This document shows, piece by piece, positions 22,215-33,407 of a DNA stretch of 64,000 nucleotides. Each line of letters opens with the position of its first letter. The first letter of the stretch is position 1. Position numbers and translations under genes: made by a program. The notes beneath the pieces were generated by a model. The model saw only the letters and a list, made by a program, of their open reading frames with translations. It had not been told where the DNA came from and did not search any database. Origin of the DNA: Voacanga thouarsii (Eukaryota > Streptophyta > Magnoliopsida > Gentianales > Apocynaceae); the NCBI GenBank assembly GCA_026120185.1, contig JANUWF010001640.1, forward strand, positions 434,001-498,000, given 5' to 3'.

Positions 22215-23342
22215 ATGGCACCCAGACGTCGTACAGCCACATCCAGCAGAAGGGTTCCTGAGGCAGAGCCCGTGACACCAGAGTTTGATACAACTCAAAT
22301 GCCATCACCGAACCAGGGGGATGAGAACGAACTGGAGCCAAAAATGGGATCGGAAGAACCGATTAGTGTAACTATGACGCAAGCGTTCCACAAGGTGACT
22401 GAGATTCTACAAACCTTAATTGAGCGGAGGAATCCGAAAGGGGAAGATGAGGCATTGGAGCGGTTTCTGAAATTTAAACCTCCTATCTTCTTGGGAGAGG
22501 CCGAACAAGACCAAAAAGCCGAACAATGGGTGGAACAAATGGAGGATATCTTTGCTACGCTCCAGTACACTGAGAAACGAATGGTGAAGTTGCTGCATTC
22601 CGACTGAGGGGTCCAGCTCGGGCATGGTGGCAAAGGGTTCAGGACGACTGGGAGATGACTGACCAAGACTGGACATGGGCTAATTTTGTGGAAGCATTCC
22701 GAGTAGAATATATCCCCCAGTGGATAGTTGAGAAACGGGAAGATGAGTTCCAGAATCTAAAGCAGGGAAGCATGACGGTAGCCCAATACGCAGCACGGTT
22801 CACGCAACTGTTAAAGTACTGCAAGAGGCTGGTGGATACTGAACAGAACAGAACGAGGCAATTTGTTAAGGGATTAAGGCAAGAGTTAAGAAGGGCGTTA
22901 GCACCCTCTCCATGGACGACTTATTCGGGGTATGTGGACACCGCCACTCGTACTGAGAATGAGGATCCCAACTGATTGGCTCCACTACCGTTCGTACCGA
23001 CAAGACCGCCGCCAAGACCTTTTCAGAGGCAGCAACCTGGCAAGCGCCCTGCCAACCAGCAGTGGTAGAATCGTGGAAAGCAAGCCCGAACAACACCGGT
23101 TGGTCCTGCATAGAATCTTCCAATATGCTGGACTGTGGAAAAAGGGGCCACATTAAGAGAAATTGTTGGATCAGAGGAGGCGAGCGGAAATGCTACCACT
23201 ACGGAGACCCGAACCATCTTCGGAATGCCTGCCCTGAGCTTCTCCGGATCGGACAAGGGAACCCAGCGCAGAACCCGGGGCCCAATCGAGCCAATACCTC
23301 GGGAGCTTCCGGGAGTGGAACGCAGAAGCCGCAGGTGAAAGC
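22215..23342 (+). pseudogene. gag: gag of element A, copy 2 (frameshifted)
   Basis: It starts MAPRRRTATSS at 22215. The capsid-like region is complete here, including the 168 bp lost from copy 1. A one-base loss near 22588 shifts the frame (TGA at 22605-22607), and the frame of the rest of Gag is open from 22655 to 22975. Zinc knuckles lie near 23130-23230; the first keeps CGKRGH...NC, the second has Tyr in place of one Cys. Confidence 0.85.
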
Positions 23343-24921
23343 AAAAGTTTACGCTCTCAACCGGGAGGAGGTTGGAGCTGATGCAGCAGTAGTGGAAGGT
23401 ACGTTTACTATCCAAGGACGTTCCGTTAATGCATTGATAGACCCTGGATCTACCCATTCCTATTTAAATAAGAGTAATGCATATCAATTGGGTTGGGATG
23501 GAGTGGAACTACCTTTTACCTTGTTAGTCAGTATGCCTTTGGGGAAAATGGTGCATGCGGATCGGTATGTGCAAAATTGTAAAGTTGAAGTGGGGAGAGA
23601 AAGCTTGGAGGAAGATCTAATAGTCTTAGCCATTGATGATTAAGATTTGATATTGGGAATGGATTGGCTAGCGAAGCATGGGGCTAGAGTAGACTGTAAG
23701 AATAAGTCGGTTCAGTTCATTAGACCAGGATGTGATGTGTTGGAGTTCAATGGCAAGAAAGTAAAAGAATTGAAGCTTTTGATAACTAGGGCTAAAGCCC
23801 AGAAATTGTTGAGGCAAGGATGTCAAGGATATTTGGCTTATGTAATAAACAAGCCGAAGAACCAGTACATTCTGGAGGATACTGAGGTGGTAAAAGATTT
23901 CCCCGACGTGTTCCCTGCGGAACTCACTTCTCTACCTCCCACTCGAGAAGTTGAGTTCACCATTAATCTAGTCCAAGGAGCGGAACCGGTGTCTCGAACT
24001 CCGTATCGAATGACACCGGTAGAGCTGAAGGAATTGAAGGAACAGCTGGAAGAGTTGGTAAGGCAAGGCTATATCAAACCCAACACGTCACCCTGGGGAG
24101 CACCTGTGCCATTTAGAAAGAAAAAGGACGGGACTCTAAGGTTGTGTATTGACTACCGAGGCTTGAACAACTTGACCATCATGAATAAATACCCTTTGTC
24201 GTTAATTGACGAACTATTCGACAAGTTACAAGGATCCAGTTGTTACTCCAAACTGGATTTGAGGCAATGCTACTATCAAGTGAGGATAAAGGAGGAAGAT
24301 ATTCCTAAGACGGTCTTCAATACAAGATATGGTCACTATGAGTTTGTGGTGATACCTTTCGGGGTAACCAATGCACCCGCGGTATTTATGGACTTGATGC
24401 ATCGAGTGTTCCAACCCTACTTGGACAAGTTCGTGGTGGTCTTCATCGACGACATACTTATATACTCCAAGAGCCCGGAGGACCATGCAGAACATTTGAA
24501 GTTGGTACTGGAAAAGCTAAGGGAGCAGAAGCTTTACGCCAAGTTTAGCAAGTGCGAGTTTTGGCTAGATAGTGTGGCATTTCTTGGTCACGTGGTGACC
24601 AAGGATGGGATCAAAGTAGACCCAGCGAAAGTTGAAGCCGTTTCGGACTGGAAGCAACCGGAGAACATCACAGAGATTCGAAGCTTCTTGGGATTGGCTG
24701 GCTACTACCAGAGGTTTATTAAGGGGTTTTCAACGCTAGCATCTCCTATGACCCGGCTACTGAGAAAGGACGTACCCTTTGATTGGAATGGAAAATGCGA
24801 AAAGAGTTTTCAAGAATTGAAGCGGAGGTTAATGACAGCGCTTGTGCAGAGTCTACCAGAGGCAGATAAACTTTACGCACTATATACGGATGCTTCGAAG
24901 GAAGGCTTGGAGCAGTGTTGA
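23343..24921 (+). pseudogene. pol: Protease and reverse transcriptase, element A copy 2
   Basis: The layout is the same as in copy 1, with every shared position 9787 bases further on. The protease DPGST motif is at about 23440. A shared TAA at 23641-23643 splits protease from RT. The RT box FIDD is at 24442-24453. A shared frameshift gives TGA at 24919-24921. Private amino-acid changes occur (for example DLRQCYYQ where copy 1 has DLRQGYYQ). Confidence 0.92.
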
Positions 24922-26357
24922 TGCAAGATAGGAAGGTGATCGCCTATGCTTCTCGATAATTGAAGCCTCATGAAGTCAATTATCCCACGCATGACCTAGA
25001 GCTGGCTGCCATTGTGTTCGCATAAAAGAAATGGCGGCACTATTTGTATGGAGCGGAATATGAAGTGTTCACGGATCACAAAAGCCTGAAGTATATCTTC
25101 ACCCAGAAAGACTTGAATTTGAGGCAGCGGAGATGGATGGAATTTTTGGAAGAGTACCATTATCCTATTAACTACCACCTCGGGAAAGCCAACGTCGTTG
25201 TTGATGCCCTGAGCCGGAAAGTCAGAATGGCTAGGCTAAGAGTATAGGAGGTTAAAATGGTTCAGGATGGGTTGGATAGAAGAGTAGAAGTGCAAGAGAA
25301 GAGGATCATTATTAGCAACCTGAAGTTGATACTAGATCTAAGGTGGGAGATTGTTGAAGCTTGGCAGAGTAATGCAGAATTCCAGTTTTTCAAGGACAAG
25401 GAGCTTAAGTGGCAAGGCGGTGAGTTCCGACAGAACGAAGCGGGAGTGTTATAATTCCGGGATCGTTTGTGTGTACCCGAGGAGCTCCAGTTGAGGGATA
25501 GAATTTTAGAAGAAGGGCGTAAGAGCAAGTACAACATTCATCCTGGAGAGGTCAAGATGTATCAGGATCTGAAAAAGTCTTATTAGTGGCCTGGGATGAA
25601 GCGGAACGTGGTTAAGTATGTCTCAACGTGTCCAACCTGTCAGAAAGTCAAAGCGGAGCACAAGAATGTGGCAGGATTATTGCAACCATTGCCAGTACCG
25701 GAATGGAAATGGGAAGAGGTGACCATGGACTTCGTTACCGGACTCCCGATGGCAAGAAACCAAAAAGACGCCATATGCATAGTGGTGGATCGATTGACCA
25801 AGTCGGCGCATTTCATACCCGTGAATGTAAAGGATTCAATGGAAAAGTTGGCTCAGACCTACGTGCGGGAAATAGTCAGATTACACGGAGTGCCTTCAAG
25901 TATTGTGTCCGACCGTGATCCGAGATTTACATCCCGATTTTGGGGTAAGTTTCAAGAATCGATGGGTTCTAATCTGAAGTTCAGTACGACGGCGCATCCG
26001 CAGACCGATGGACAATCAGAAAGGGTTATTCAGATATTGGAGGATATGCTGAGAGCCTGTGTATTAGATTTCGCGGATAAATAGATCGAAAGTGTGTCAT
26101 ATGCCGATTTGTCATACAATAACAGTTATCAAGCTTCGATTGGAATGGCTCCGTATGAAGCTCTATATGGACGTAAGTGTCAGGTTCCACTATACTGGAG
26201 TTGGTCAGAGAATGGTCACATAAGTAAATCGGGATTAGTCTATGTTCAAGAAACGTTGGACAAGGTCAAGTTAAATAGGGAAAGGTTGAAAGCAGCTCAA
26301 AGCAGACAAAAGAGTTATGCGGACAATAGGCGGAGGGAGTTAGAATTTCAGGTGGGT
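24922..26357 (+). pseudogene. pol: RNase H and truncated integrase, element A copy 2
   Basis: The RNase H motif [13 protein letters not shown] and the integrase motifs [31 protein letters not shown] and QTDGQSERV are readable. Stops at 24959, 25023, 25245 and 26082 are shared with copy 1; TAA near 25452 and TAG near 25584 are private. The coding sequence breaks off after LEFQVG at about 26357 and runs straight into LTR sequence. The integrase C-terminus, chromodomain and purine tract are deleted. Confidence 0.9.
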
Positions 26358-27816
26358 AAAATTATTTGTAATTTATTATTTATCTACAATAAAGCTATTT
26401 TTTAAATTACCATTAATTACTATTATTTATGGCTTAGTTTTATTCAATGTTCAAACCTTAGTATATTTACTAATAATAGCACTCAAGAATTATTAATTGA
26501 GTCTATAATTTATTAGCAATTCTTTTAGAACTCCAAGTTATTTTAACTTATCAAACTAGACTTATTTTATAAAATTCTTTATCAGCTATCCTTAAAGCTT
26601 AGGACATTAGGGATGTGATGATAATAAGTTGAACTAGGATTACTTGTGTAAGTGAATTTAGCTTGAGTGTAACCTTATGTCTTGTGTTTACCCCAGGAGG
26701 GGTTAGGTCAGCCTTGGAAGACTCTTGAATTTGGGCAAGCAAGGAATCAGGTAAGTTCCTGCATAGAATTGTTTGAAGACCAAAACTTACTGTGGCAAGC
26801 CAAATGTGATTTGTATGGACGTTCCTTATGTAAAGGCAATTAAGGACTGTTTTTCCTTTTTATTCCAGTCAACCAAGTCATTTGACAATCAAACAAGTAG
26901 TTTTACACAAAATGCTAAATTCTTTCTAAAACCCAACTTTGATAAGAATTTTAGAAACCCTTAATTGCTATTTCCAAATAAAATAATGTGTGATCAATTT
27001 TCTCCCAAGTGGGACAATCAACGTTGAGTACTCAATAAGGGTAGACTACCAGGACTAGTCTTGGAAGGGTTAGGGTAAGTCTCTCAGTAGGTGGCCACCT
27101 CTGAGGGGTGAGTCCTTCCTGGATAGGATGCCAGTCCGGTAGGTCATGCCAGTCCGAGCTAGCAAGTTTCAGTCATGTGGACTGTGTGTTTTCGGAGTGG
27201 ACAACCGGTAAGTTTGGGTGTAGAGATGGAGGAGTATCTCACCCGATAGGCCGTACACCTACCTTTTGTCAGCTTGCATAAAGTGTCGCATTCTGACCGT
27301 TATTTAGTCATGGGGCCCAACGTGTGGTAACCCATGGCTATCCATTTGAGTGGTTGTATTTATTGTGCACTTGAGTGGTTTGAAAAGCAAAACACCACTC
27401 TTAATTTCAATACTTATTTAATACTTGCCAGCACTTTTCATTGTGAAATTTTTACAACTTGCATACATGACTTATTTTACCTGAAACACTCAAAGCACAC
27501 ACGGGCTTACTGAGATTTTTATCTCACCACCTTTTATGCCATGTTTTCAGGAAGATCCTGCTGTGGAGGTCATTAGCTAGATTATTGCCTATGCTTTGAA
27601 GACTCGTGTTATTTTCTTTATGTGACGTTTTGAGAGATTGTTACGAATAATTTATTTTGGATTTGTACCAGTATATATCTTTTAGGTTGTAATAAGTTTA
27701 AATTTTAAAGTCTTTATTTTATTTTGTTCTTTGTAACCTAGTTATATAAAGACCCCTTGTCCTCTGCACGGGGCGACATCCCTAGCCTTGATGGGCCTAG
27801 GTAGTGGGGTGTTACA
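26358..27816 (+). mobile_element. LTR_A3, 5'-truncated LTR of composite A
   Basis: It begins mid-LTR at AAAATTATTTG, matching LTR_A1 from about 10284, and runs to TGTTACA at 27816, followed by target repeat CTGTA. It has no U3, TATA or CT tract. The deletion joins integrase to the AT-rich part of the LTR with at most a few bases of shared sequence. Confidence 0.9.
26697..26750 (+). other. Candidate LTR mini-exon (A3)
   Basis: CAG (AG at 26695-26696) precedes and CAG/GTAAGT (GT at 26751) follows; 54 nt. Confidence 0.4.
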
Positions 27817-29110
27817 CTGTAGGTGGCCACCTCTGAGGGGTGAGTCCTTCCCGGATAAGATGTCATCCAGTAGGTTGTGCCGGTCTGAGCTAGCAGTTTT
27901 TATTTCAGTCAAGTGACTGTGTTTTGCCAGAATGGACACCCGGTTGTTGTTTGGGTATAGAGAAGGAGGAGTATCTTATCCGGTAGGCCGATCACCTACA
28001 CCTTTTTTGTCAGTCTGCACAAAGTGTCGGCATTCTGACCAGTTATAAGGCCCAACATGTGAAAACCCATGATCCTTTCTTTTAAGTGGTAGATTTTAAT
28101 AGTTATGTATGGCTGGAATCCAAAACACCACTCTTGATTTTAACTAATGTTTATTGCTTGCCAGTAATTCTCTTATAAAGATTTTATACTTTGCATTCAC
28201 GAACTGTTTTCACTCGACACTCAAAGCACACACGGACTTACTGAGATTTTTGTCTCATCACCATTTTTACCATGATTTCAGGTCAATCCTGCTGTGGGGA
28301 TGAGTAGCTAGATATTGTCTGTCTTGGAAGATTTTTGCTGATAATTTATTTCGTGTAATGCTTTGGGGAGATGAGAGTGGATAAATTTTATTATGGATTT
28401 GTTTTTGGTATTTATGGATTTATTCTTAGGATGTAATAAATTTTAAGTTAAAGTATTATTTTTATTCCGCAATTTTATTTGTGTGACCTAGCTATAAAGA
28501 CCCCTTGTCCTTTGGACGGGGTAACATCCCCGGCCCTGGTGAGCCTAGGTAGTAGGGTGTTACAATTGCACACCATGATTCGGCCACCCTATAGGTCATT
28601 CAAGCCATATTCAACTCAGCAAAACTCTAGCACAATCCAGTTAGCCATAGCAGCTCCAAGAACCTCCATCAACCAAGCTATTCTTACTATATTGTCTACC
28701 TTAATTCACTCCCTAAATTACTGCTTTTGAATTTCAAAAAACCAGCTTTTTTTCATTTCCCTAATTTGAAAATTTAATCACAAGGATTCTTCCATCCATT
28801 CGGCCAACACCACTCAACAGATTTCGTCCAGCCTTTCCTCCATTTTTCCAAGGAGCACCAAGAACACACGCCACAATTCTCCAATCCTAAGACCACTCTA
28901 AACACCTCCAATTTTCTCTAGAAACTCCAAATCACATCTACTCATCCTCTAGAATCCATTTCTGTAATTTATAATATCAAATGCTAAAATCAAGACACTA
29001 CTTTAAGATCAAAAAACCAGAATTTTCTTGAAGACTTAAGACACTCTCAAGGTAAACATGAACGACTATGTTCAACTTTCTTCCTCTTCAATCTTTAATG
29101 AAAAATACTA

Positions 29111-29114
<4 letters not shown>

Positions 29115-29164
<50 letters not shown>
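29115..29164 (+). repeat. (CT)n microsatellite in LTR_C1
   Basis: About 25 CT units sit in the same relative place as in the A LTRs, followed by GGCCGAAATGG. Confidence 0.95.
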
Positions 29165-29166
<2 letters not shown>

Positions 29167-30355
29167 CCGAAATGGTTGTTTCTACCATGACCATTTTCTC
29201 ATCTTCTTCTTGGTCGGATCGAGTCTTCCAAGCATGTGGACTCTCTTAAGATTTCATCAAGGTAGTCATCAGTTGAGTATGTCTCTTTAACCCTCTCTTT
29301 AATTTTAAAATCATGTCTCTTAGATGTAATTAGAAAAGGATGGAATATGATTGGTGATTGAGTATGTGTTTATATGATGGAGTTGGGACTGAAGTATGAG
29401 GATGATTTGTCATGGTTGAGTTTTATGATGTTTTAGGGTTTGTTGCATGCTCTTCATGTCGTGAGTTAGTGTGGATGATTAAGTATGGTATATATTACGT
29501 CACCTTTGGTGAATAGGGTTATATGTTCTTGTATTCTTGTTGAAGCCATGAATATGAGTATGTTTAGTGGAGTTTCGATCATGTGATGGTAGTTATGGAT
29601 CTATGCTTTTATTCATGAATTGAATGGTTTGTGGATTGGTGTTAAAGTCTATGTTCATGATTGTGGTTAGCAATAGGAGAATTATGATCATGACTTTATC
29701 GTTCCTAAACTATTTAAGTTAGCTAATTTTATTACATTAATAAAAATTAATGCCATATTTTCTTCTAATGATTTCGAAAACCCTAGGAAGATTTGGAATT
29801 AGATTGTTAAATGAAATAGTGGAATTTTAGCCAAATAAATCATATCTTCTATTAAAATTAAAATATAAAAATATTATATATAATAAAATATTTAATAAAG
29901 CCTTTTATATAAATAATCATGGTAGGTAAAATATTAATCTTATAAGTCATATATTCATAAATACTATTAAAATTTATTTATTATCTTTTAATCAAAATAT
30001 ATTAAAATTTACTTATTATTAATTTTATTTATCAATTATTTTCTAACTATTAATTATTAATTAAGAGAATAGTAATAGTTTATTATTTTAATAATATCAT
30101 TTAGAACATAGGACATTTTATGAAATAAACCATAGTTTATTTATTAATAACAAAGATTTATACCTGCAACGTATTAGTAACTACTTTACAAACCCTAGTT
30201 ATTTCATTATCAAACTAGATTTATTTTATAAAATCCTTTTGATTATCTAGCCTTAAAGTTTGGAACATTAGGGTCATGATTGTAGGAAGTTGAACTAGGA
30301 TTATTTATAGAAGCACATTTGGTTTGAGTTTAATTATGGCTTGTGTTTACCTCAG

Positions 30356-30409
30356 GCGCGGTTAGGTTAGCTTTGGAAGATCTTTGGGTTAGCTCAAGCA
30401 AAGGATCAG
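30356..30409 (+). other. Candidate LTR mini-exon (C1)
   Basis: CAG (AG at 30354-30355) precedes and CAG/GTAAGC (GT at 30410) follows; 54 nt. The upstream donor is GTATGT at 29277; the downstream acceptor is TAG ending 31556. Confidence 0.45.
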
Positions 30410-31461
30410 GTAAGCTCCTCCATAAAAATTGTTTATTGTAAAAGGTTACAATGGTAAGCCAAACGCAAGGTACGTGAACACTGATTTTGTAAAGGCAATT
30501 GAGGACCGTTTCCTTTTTTATTTCAGACAAATAAATTATTTGGAAAACTATAAGTAGTTTTACTCAAACACTAAACTCTTTCTAAAATCATCTTCATCAC
30601 GAACTTTAGAAACCCTTAATTGCCATTTTTAAGTAATGCTATGTTTTATCAGTTTTCTCCCAAGTGGAAAAATTAACGTCGAGTACTCAATAAGGATAGG
30701 CTAGTAGTTCTAGTTTTGAATAGCAAGAGCGAGTCTTCTAGCAGGAGGCCACCTCCAGAAGATGAACTCAACTTGGAGAAACGACAGTACTACATAGTCA
30801 TGTCGGTCCGAGCTAACAAGTTTCAGCCATGTGGACTGTGTGTTGCCAGAGTAGACAACTAGTTCTGTTTGGGTGTAGAGAAGGAGGAGTATCTTACCCG
30901 ATAAGCCGTACATCTACCTTTTGTCAGTCTGCACAAAGTGTGGCATTCTCACCATTGTATGGACATAGGGCCTAACGTGTGGTACCCATGGCTGCCTATT
31001 TGAGTGGTTTGTATTTATTGTGCACTTGTATGGTTTGAAAAGAGAAAAAAGCCACTCTTTATTTTAATTTTATTTATTGCTTTCAGCATTTTCTCTTATG
31101 AAATGTTTCAACTTGCATACATGAACTATTTTACCTGAACACTCAAGGCACACACGGACTTACTGTGATATTTATCTCATCACCTTTTTTACCATGATTT
31201 CAGGTCGATCCTGCTATGGGAATAAGTAGCTAGTTGTTGCCTGCTTTGGAAGATATTGTGTTATTTATTTTATGTAATGCTTTAAGAGATGATAGAAAAA
31301 AATTTATTTTGGATTTGTTCTTGAATTTTTGGATTGTAATAAGTTTTAATTTCAAAGTATTGTTTTATTTTTGTTATGTGTCCTAGTTATAAAGACCCCT
31401 TGTCCTTTGGATGGGGCAACATCCCCGGCCCTATTGCGCCTAGGTTGTGGGGTGTTACAAG

Positions 31462-31474
31462 TGGTATCAGAGCC
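31462..31474 (+). promoter_or_regulatory. Primer binding site, element C copy 1
   Basis: TGGTATCAGAGCC lies two bases after the LTR_C1 end and is complementary to initiator-Met tRNA. Confidence 0.93.
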
Positions 31475-31557
31475 TAGGTTTAGGCAAATATTGATAGTAT
31501 ATGTTCTATTTATTTAGGTTCAAATCTTTATCTAACCTGTCTTGTTTATGTTGTAGG

Positions 31558-32024
31558 ATAGTTAGAATGCTTAGAACCGCAAAGAAAGGGCCGCAACGGC
31601 ATCCTCCTATCCCTATCTACCTAGAAGACCTACCAGTACCTCAACCTGCACCTCAGCCTATACTGCAGCCAGATATTCCTTTGGAAGATGCCAATGATGA
31701 TGAGGTTCTGATCAATGAGCCACCCCCAATACCTGTGATGGACTTGAGTTCTGACAGTGAAGATGAGGAGATCGATATGGCATATGTTCACTGCCCTCCT
31801 TGTCCTATAGTTGATTTGTCAGCTGATAGTGATGATCCGAGGGAGATAGATTATAAATCTCCACCTAGACCTTCCCTCATGCCTCCACCTATCCACGTTG
31901 AGACCGGAGAGAATTCTAGGTGACTTGGGAAAGAGCCAATGAAAGTGGGGCTCGGATAGACTTCTCTAAGAACTCTGGGAGATGGTTATACGAGGCCGAC
32001 CTTAAAGATTCTGATGAGGACTAG
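31558..32024 (+). pseudogene. Acidic pre-gag ORF of element C, copy 1
   Basis: The conserved start is ATA here instead of ATG; the next ATG is 31567. The frame runs through PPIPIY and PQPAPQP, then acidic VMDLSSDSEDEEIDM and IVDLSADSDD. TGA at 31921-31923 replaces an Arg codon, and a short deletion follows. The conserved WLYE...DSDED end is still readable up to TAG at 32022. Conservation of this layout between C and A, despite heavy decay of both, argues it was a real gene in their ancestor. The function is unknown. Confidence 0.65.
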
Positions 32025-32296
32025 AAGAGTTAAGAGCTGTTATGATCAGGATGTTTATTTATTATTTTTCATAATTTTCTATGTTAAGGAGTTTTATTCC
32101 TGTTTTCTGTTTAAATTCAAATTTATGCAAATAAGAGTACCTAAGTACTCCAAGATTTGAGAGGAAATTTATGAGCAATTCTTTAAACAAAACTTGCATA
32201 TGATTTTCTTTTACTTAAATCTGACTGTGAATGCATGCTCAACTGAATTGACATAATCATTGAATGCATAAACTCATCATTGGGGTATGGTTTAGA

Positions 32297-33407
32297 ATGT
32301 CACCCAAGTGCCGTGTAGCTACATCAAGCAGAAGAGTTCTAGAGGCAGAACATGTGGCACCGGAAGTTGAAACGACCCAGATGCAGTCACCCAACTGGGG
32401 AATTGAGAGTGAACCAGATGTGGCAATGGGGTCTGAAGCACCAGCTAAAGTGATGATGGGGCAAGCATTCAGCAAGATGGCAGAGATTTTGCAGACCTTG
32501 ACTGAGTGGAGGAATCCCAAGGCAGAGGATAAGGCATTGGAGTTGTTTTTGAAATTTCAACCGCCCGTCTTCTTGGGCGAAGCTGAACAAGATTAGAATG
32601 CTGAGTAAGGAATAGAGCAGATGGAGGACATGCATGCTATGCTCTAGTACACTGAGGAACGAATGGTAAAGTTTGCTACATTCCGTTTGAAGGGCCCAGC
32701 TTAAGCATGGTCGCAGTGGGTTCAGGATGACTGGGAGATGGTTGATCAGGAATGGACGTGGTCCAATTTTGTTGAAGCATTCAGAGCTAAGTATATTCCC
32801 AAGTGGAGAGTGAAAATGCTGGAGGACAAGTTCCATAATCTAAAGTAAGGAGGTATGATAGTGGCCCAGTACGTAGCTCGGTTCACCCAGCTATCGAAGT
32901 ACTACAAGGGGCTAGTAGACACCGAACAGAATAGAACAAGGTAGTTTGTCAAGGGACTGAGACAAGAATTGAGGAGGGCATTGACACCTTCTCCTCCAAC
33001 GACCTATTCGGGGGCCGTAGACGCAGCTTCCCAGACAGAAATTGAGGACTGCAACAGAATGGCATCGAGGCCTTTCTAGCCGCCAAGGCAACCACAAGGA
33101 CACTTCCAGAGACAGTAATCCAACAAGTGCCTCGCCAACAAGCAGTGGCAGAATCAGGGAAAGAAAGCTCGGACAGCACCTACTGGTCCTGCGCAGAACC
33201 TTCCATTATGCTGGTAGTGTGGAAAAAGAGGCCACACAGAGAAGAACTATTGGTCCAAATGAAGTGAGAGGAAATGTTACCGCTGTAGAGACCTGAACCA
33301 TTTGCGAAACGCTTGGCCTAAACTGCACCAAGTCGGGCAAGGAAATCCGGCTCAAAATCTGGGGCCCAATAGAGCCAATGCCATGGGAGCATCCGGGAGT
33401 GAAGCAT
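32297..33407 (+). pseudogene. gag: gag of element C, copy 1 (decayed)
   Basis: It starts MSPKCRVATSSRR at 32297. The capsid-like region is recognisable (LELFLKFQPPVFLGEAEQD and onward), but many in-frame stops follow from 32594. Several lie where A or D have CAG, CAA or Trp codons. The zinc-knuckle part near 33220-33310 is frameshifted; the ORF from 33302 carries Gag's end into protease. Confidence 0.8.

Larger units (their letters stand above)
7400..27816 (+). mobile_element. Composite Ty3/gypsy element A: LTR-INT-LTR-INT-partial LTR
   Basis: Three LTRs and two internal regions lie head to tail within one pair of target repeats. LTR_A1 is 7400-11737, internal 1 is 11738-17028, LTR_A2 is 17029-21357, internal 2 is 21358-26357 (cut inside integrase), and LTR_A3 is 26358-27816 (3' third only). 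From 13856 to the cut, homologous stops in the two internal copies are all 9787 bases apart. Six shared stop or frameshift lesions show the copies stem from one already dead element, so unequal LTR recombination, not two insertions, is the likely origin. The clade is chromovirus, Tekay-like, judged from long LTRs, the primer site and the chromodomain tail. Confidence 0.9.
3802..28564 (+). mobile_element. Solo LTR B (gypsy), interrupted by composite A
   Basis: It starts TGTAAAACCCC and ends TGTTACA, flanked on both sides by ATTGC and then by LTR_C1 sequence. With A (7400-27816) and one copy of its target repeat removed it measures about 4.3 kb. No internal region or second LTR exists, so it is a solo LTR left by LTR-LTR recombination. 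The proximal part is 3802-7399 and the distal part 27822-28564. It belongs to the same broad family as A and C but is clearly more diverged. No gene is seen. Confidence 0.9.
2453..31459 (+). mobile_element. 5' LTR of composite C (LTR_C1), split by B and A
   Basis: It begins TGTGAAACCCC and ends TGTTACA just before the primer site. Removing the nested solo LTR B leaves about 4.24 kb, matching LTR_C2 and the A LTRs in order of blocks. The proximal part is 2453-3801 and the distal part 28570-31459. It holds the tRNA-like pair, a CT microsatellite near the putative transcription start, an AT-rich stretch, an exon-like block and a conserved end around CCCCTTGTCCTTTGG. No gene is seen. Confidence 0.9.
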
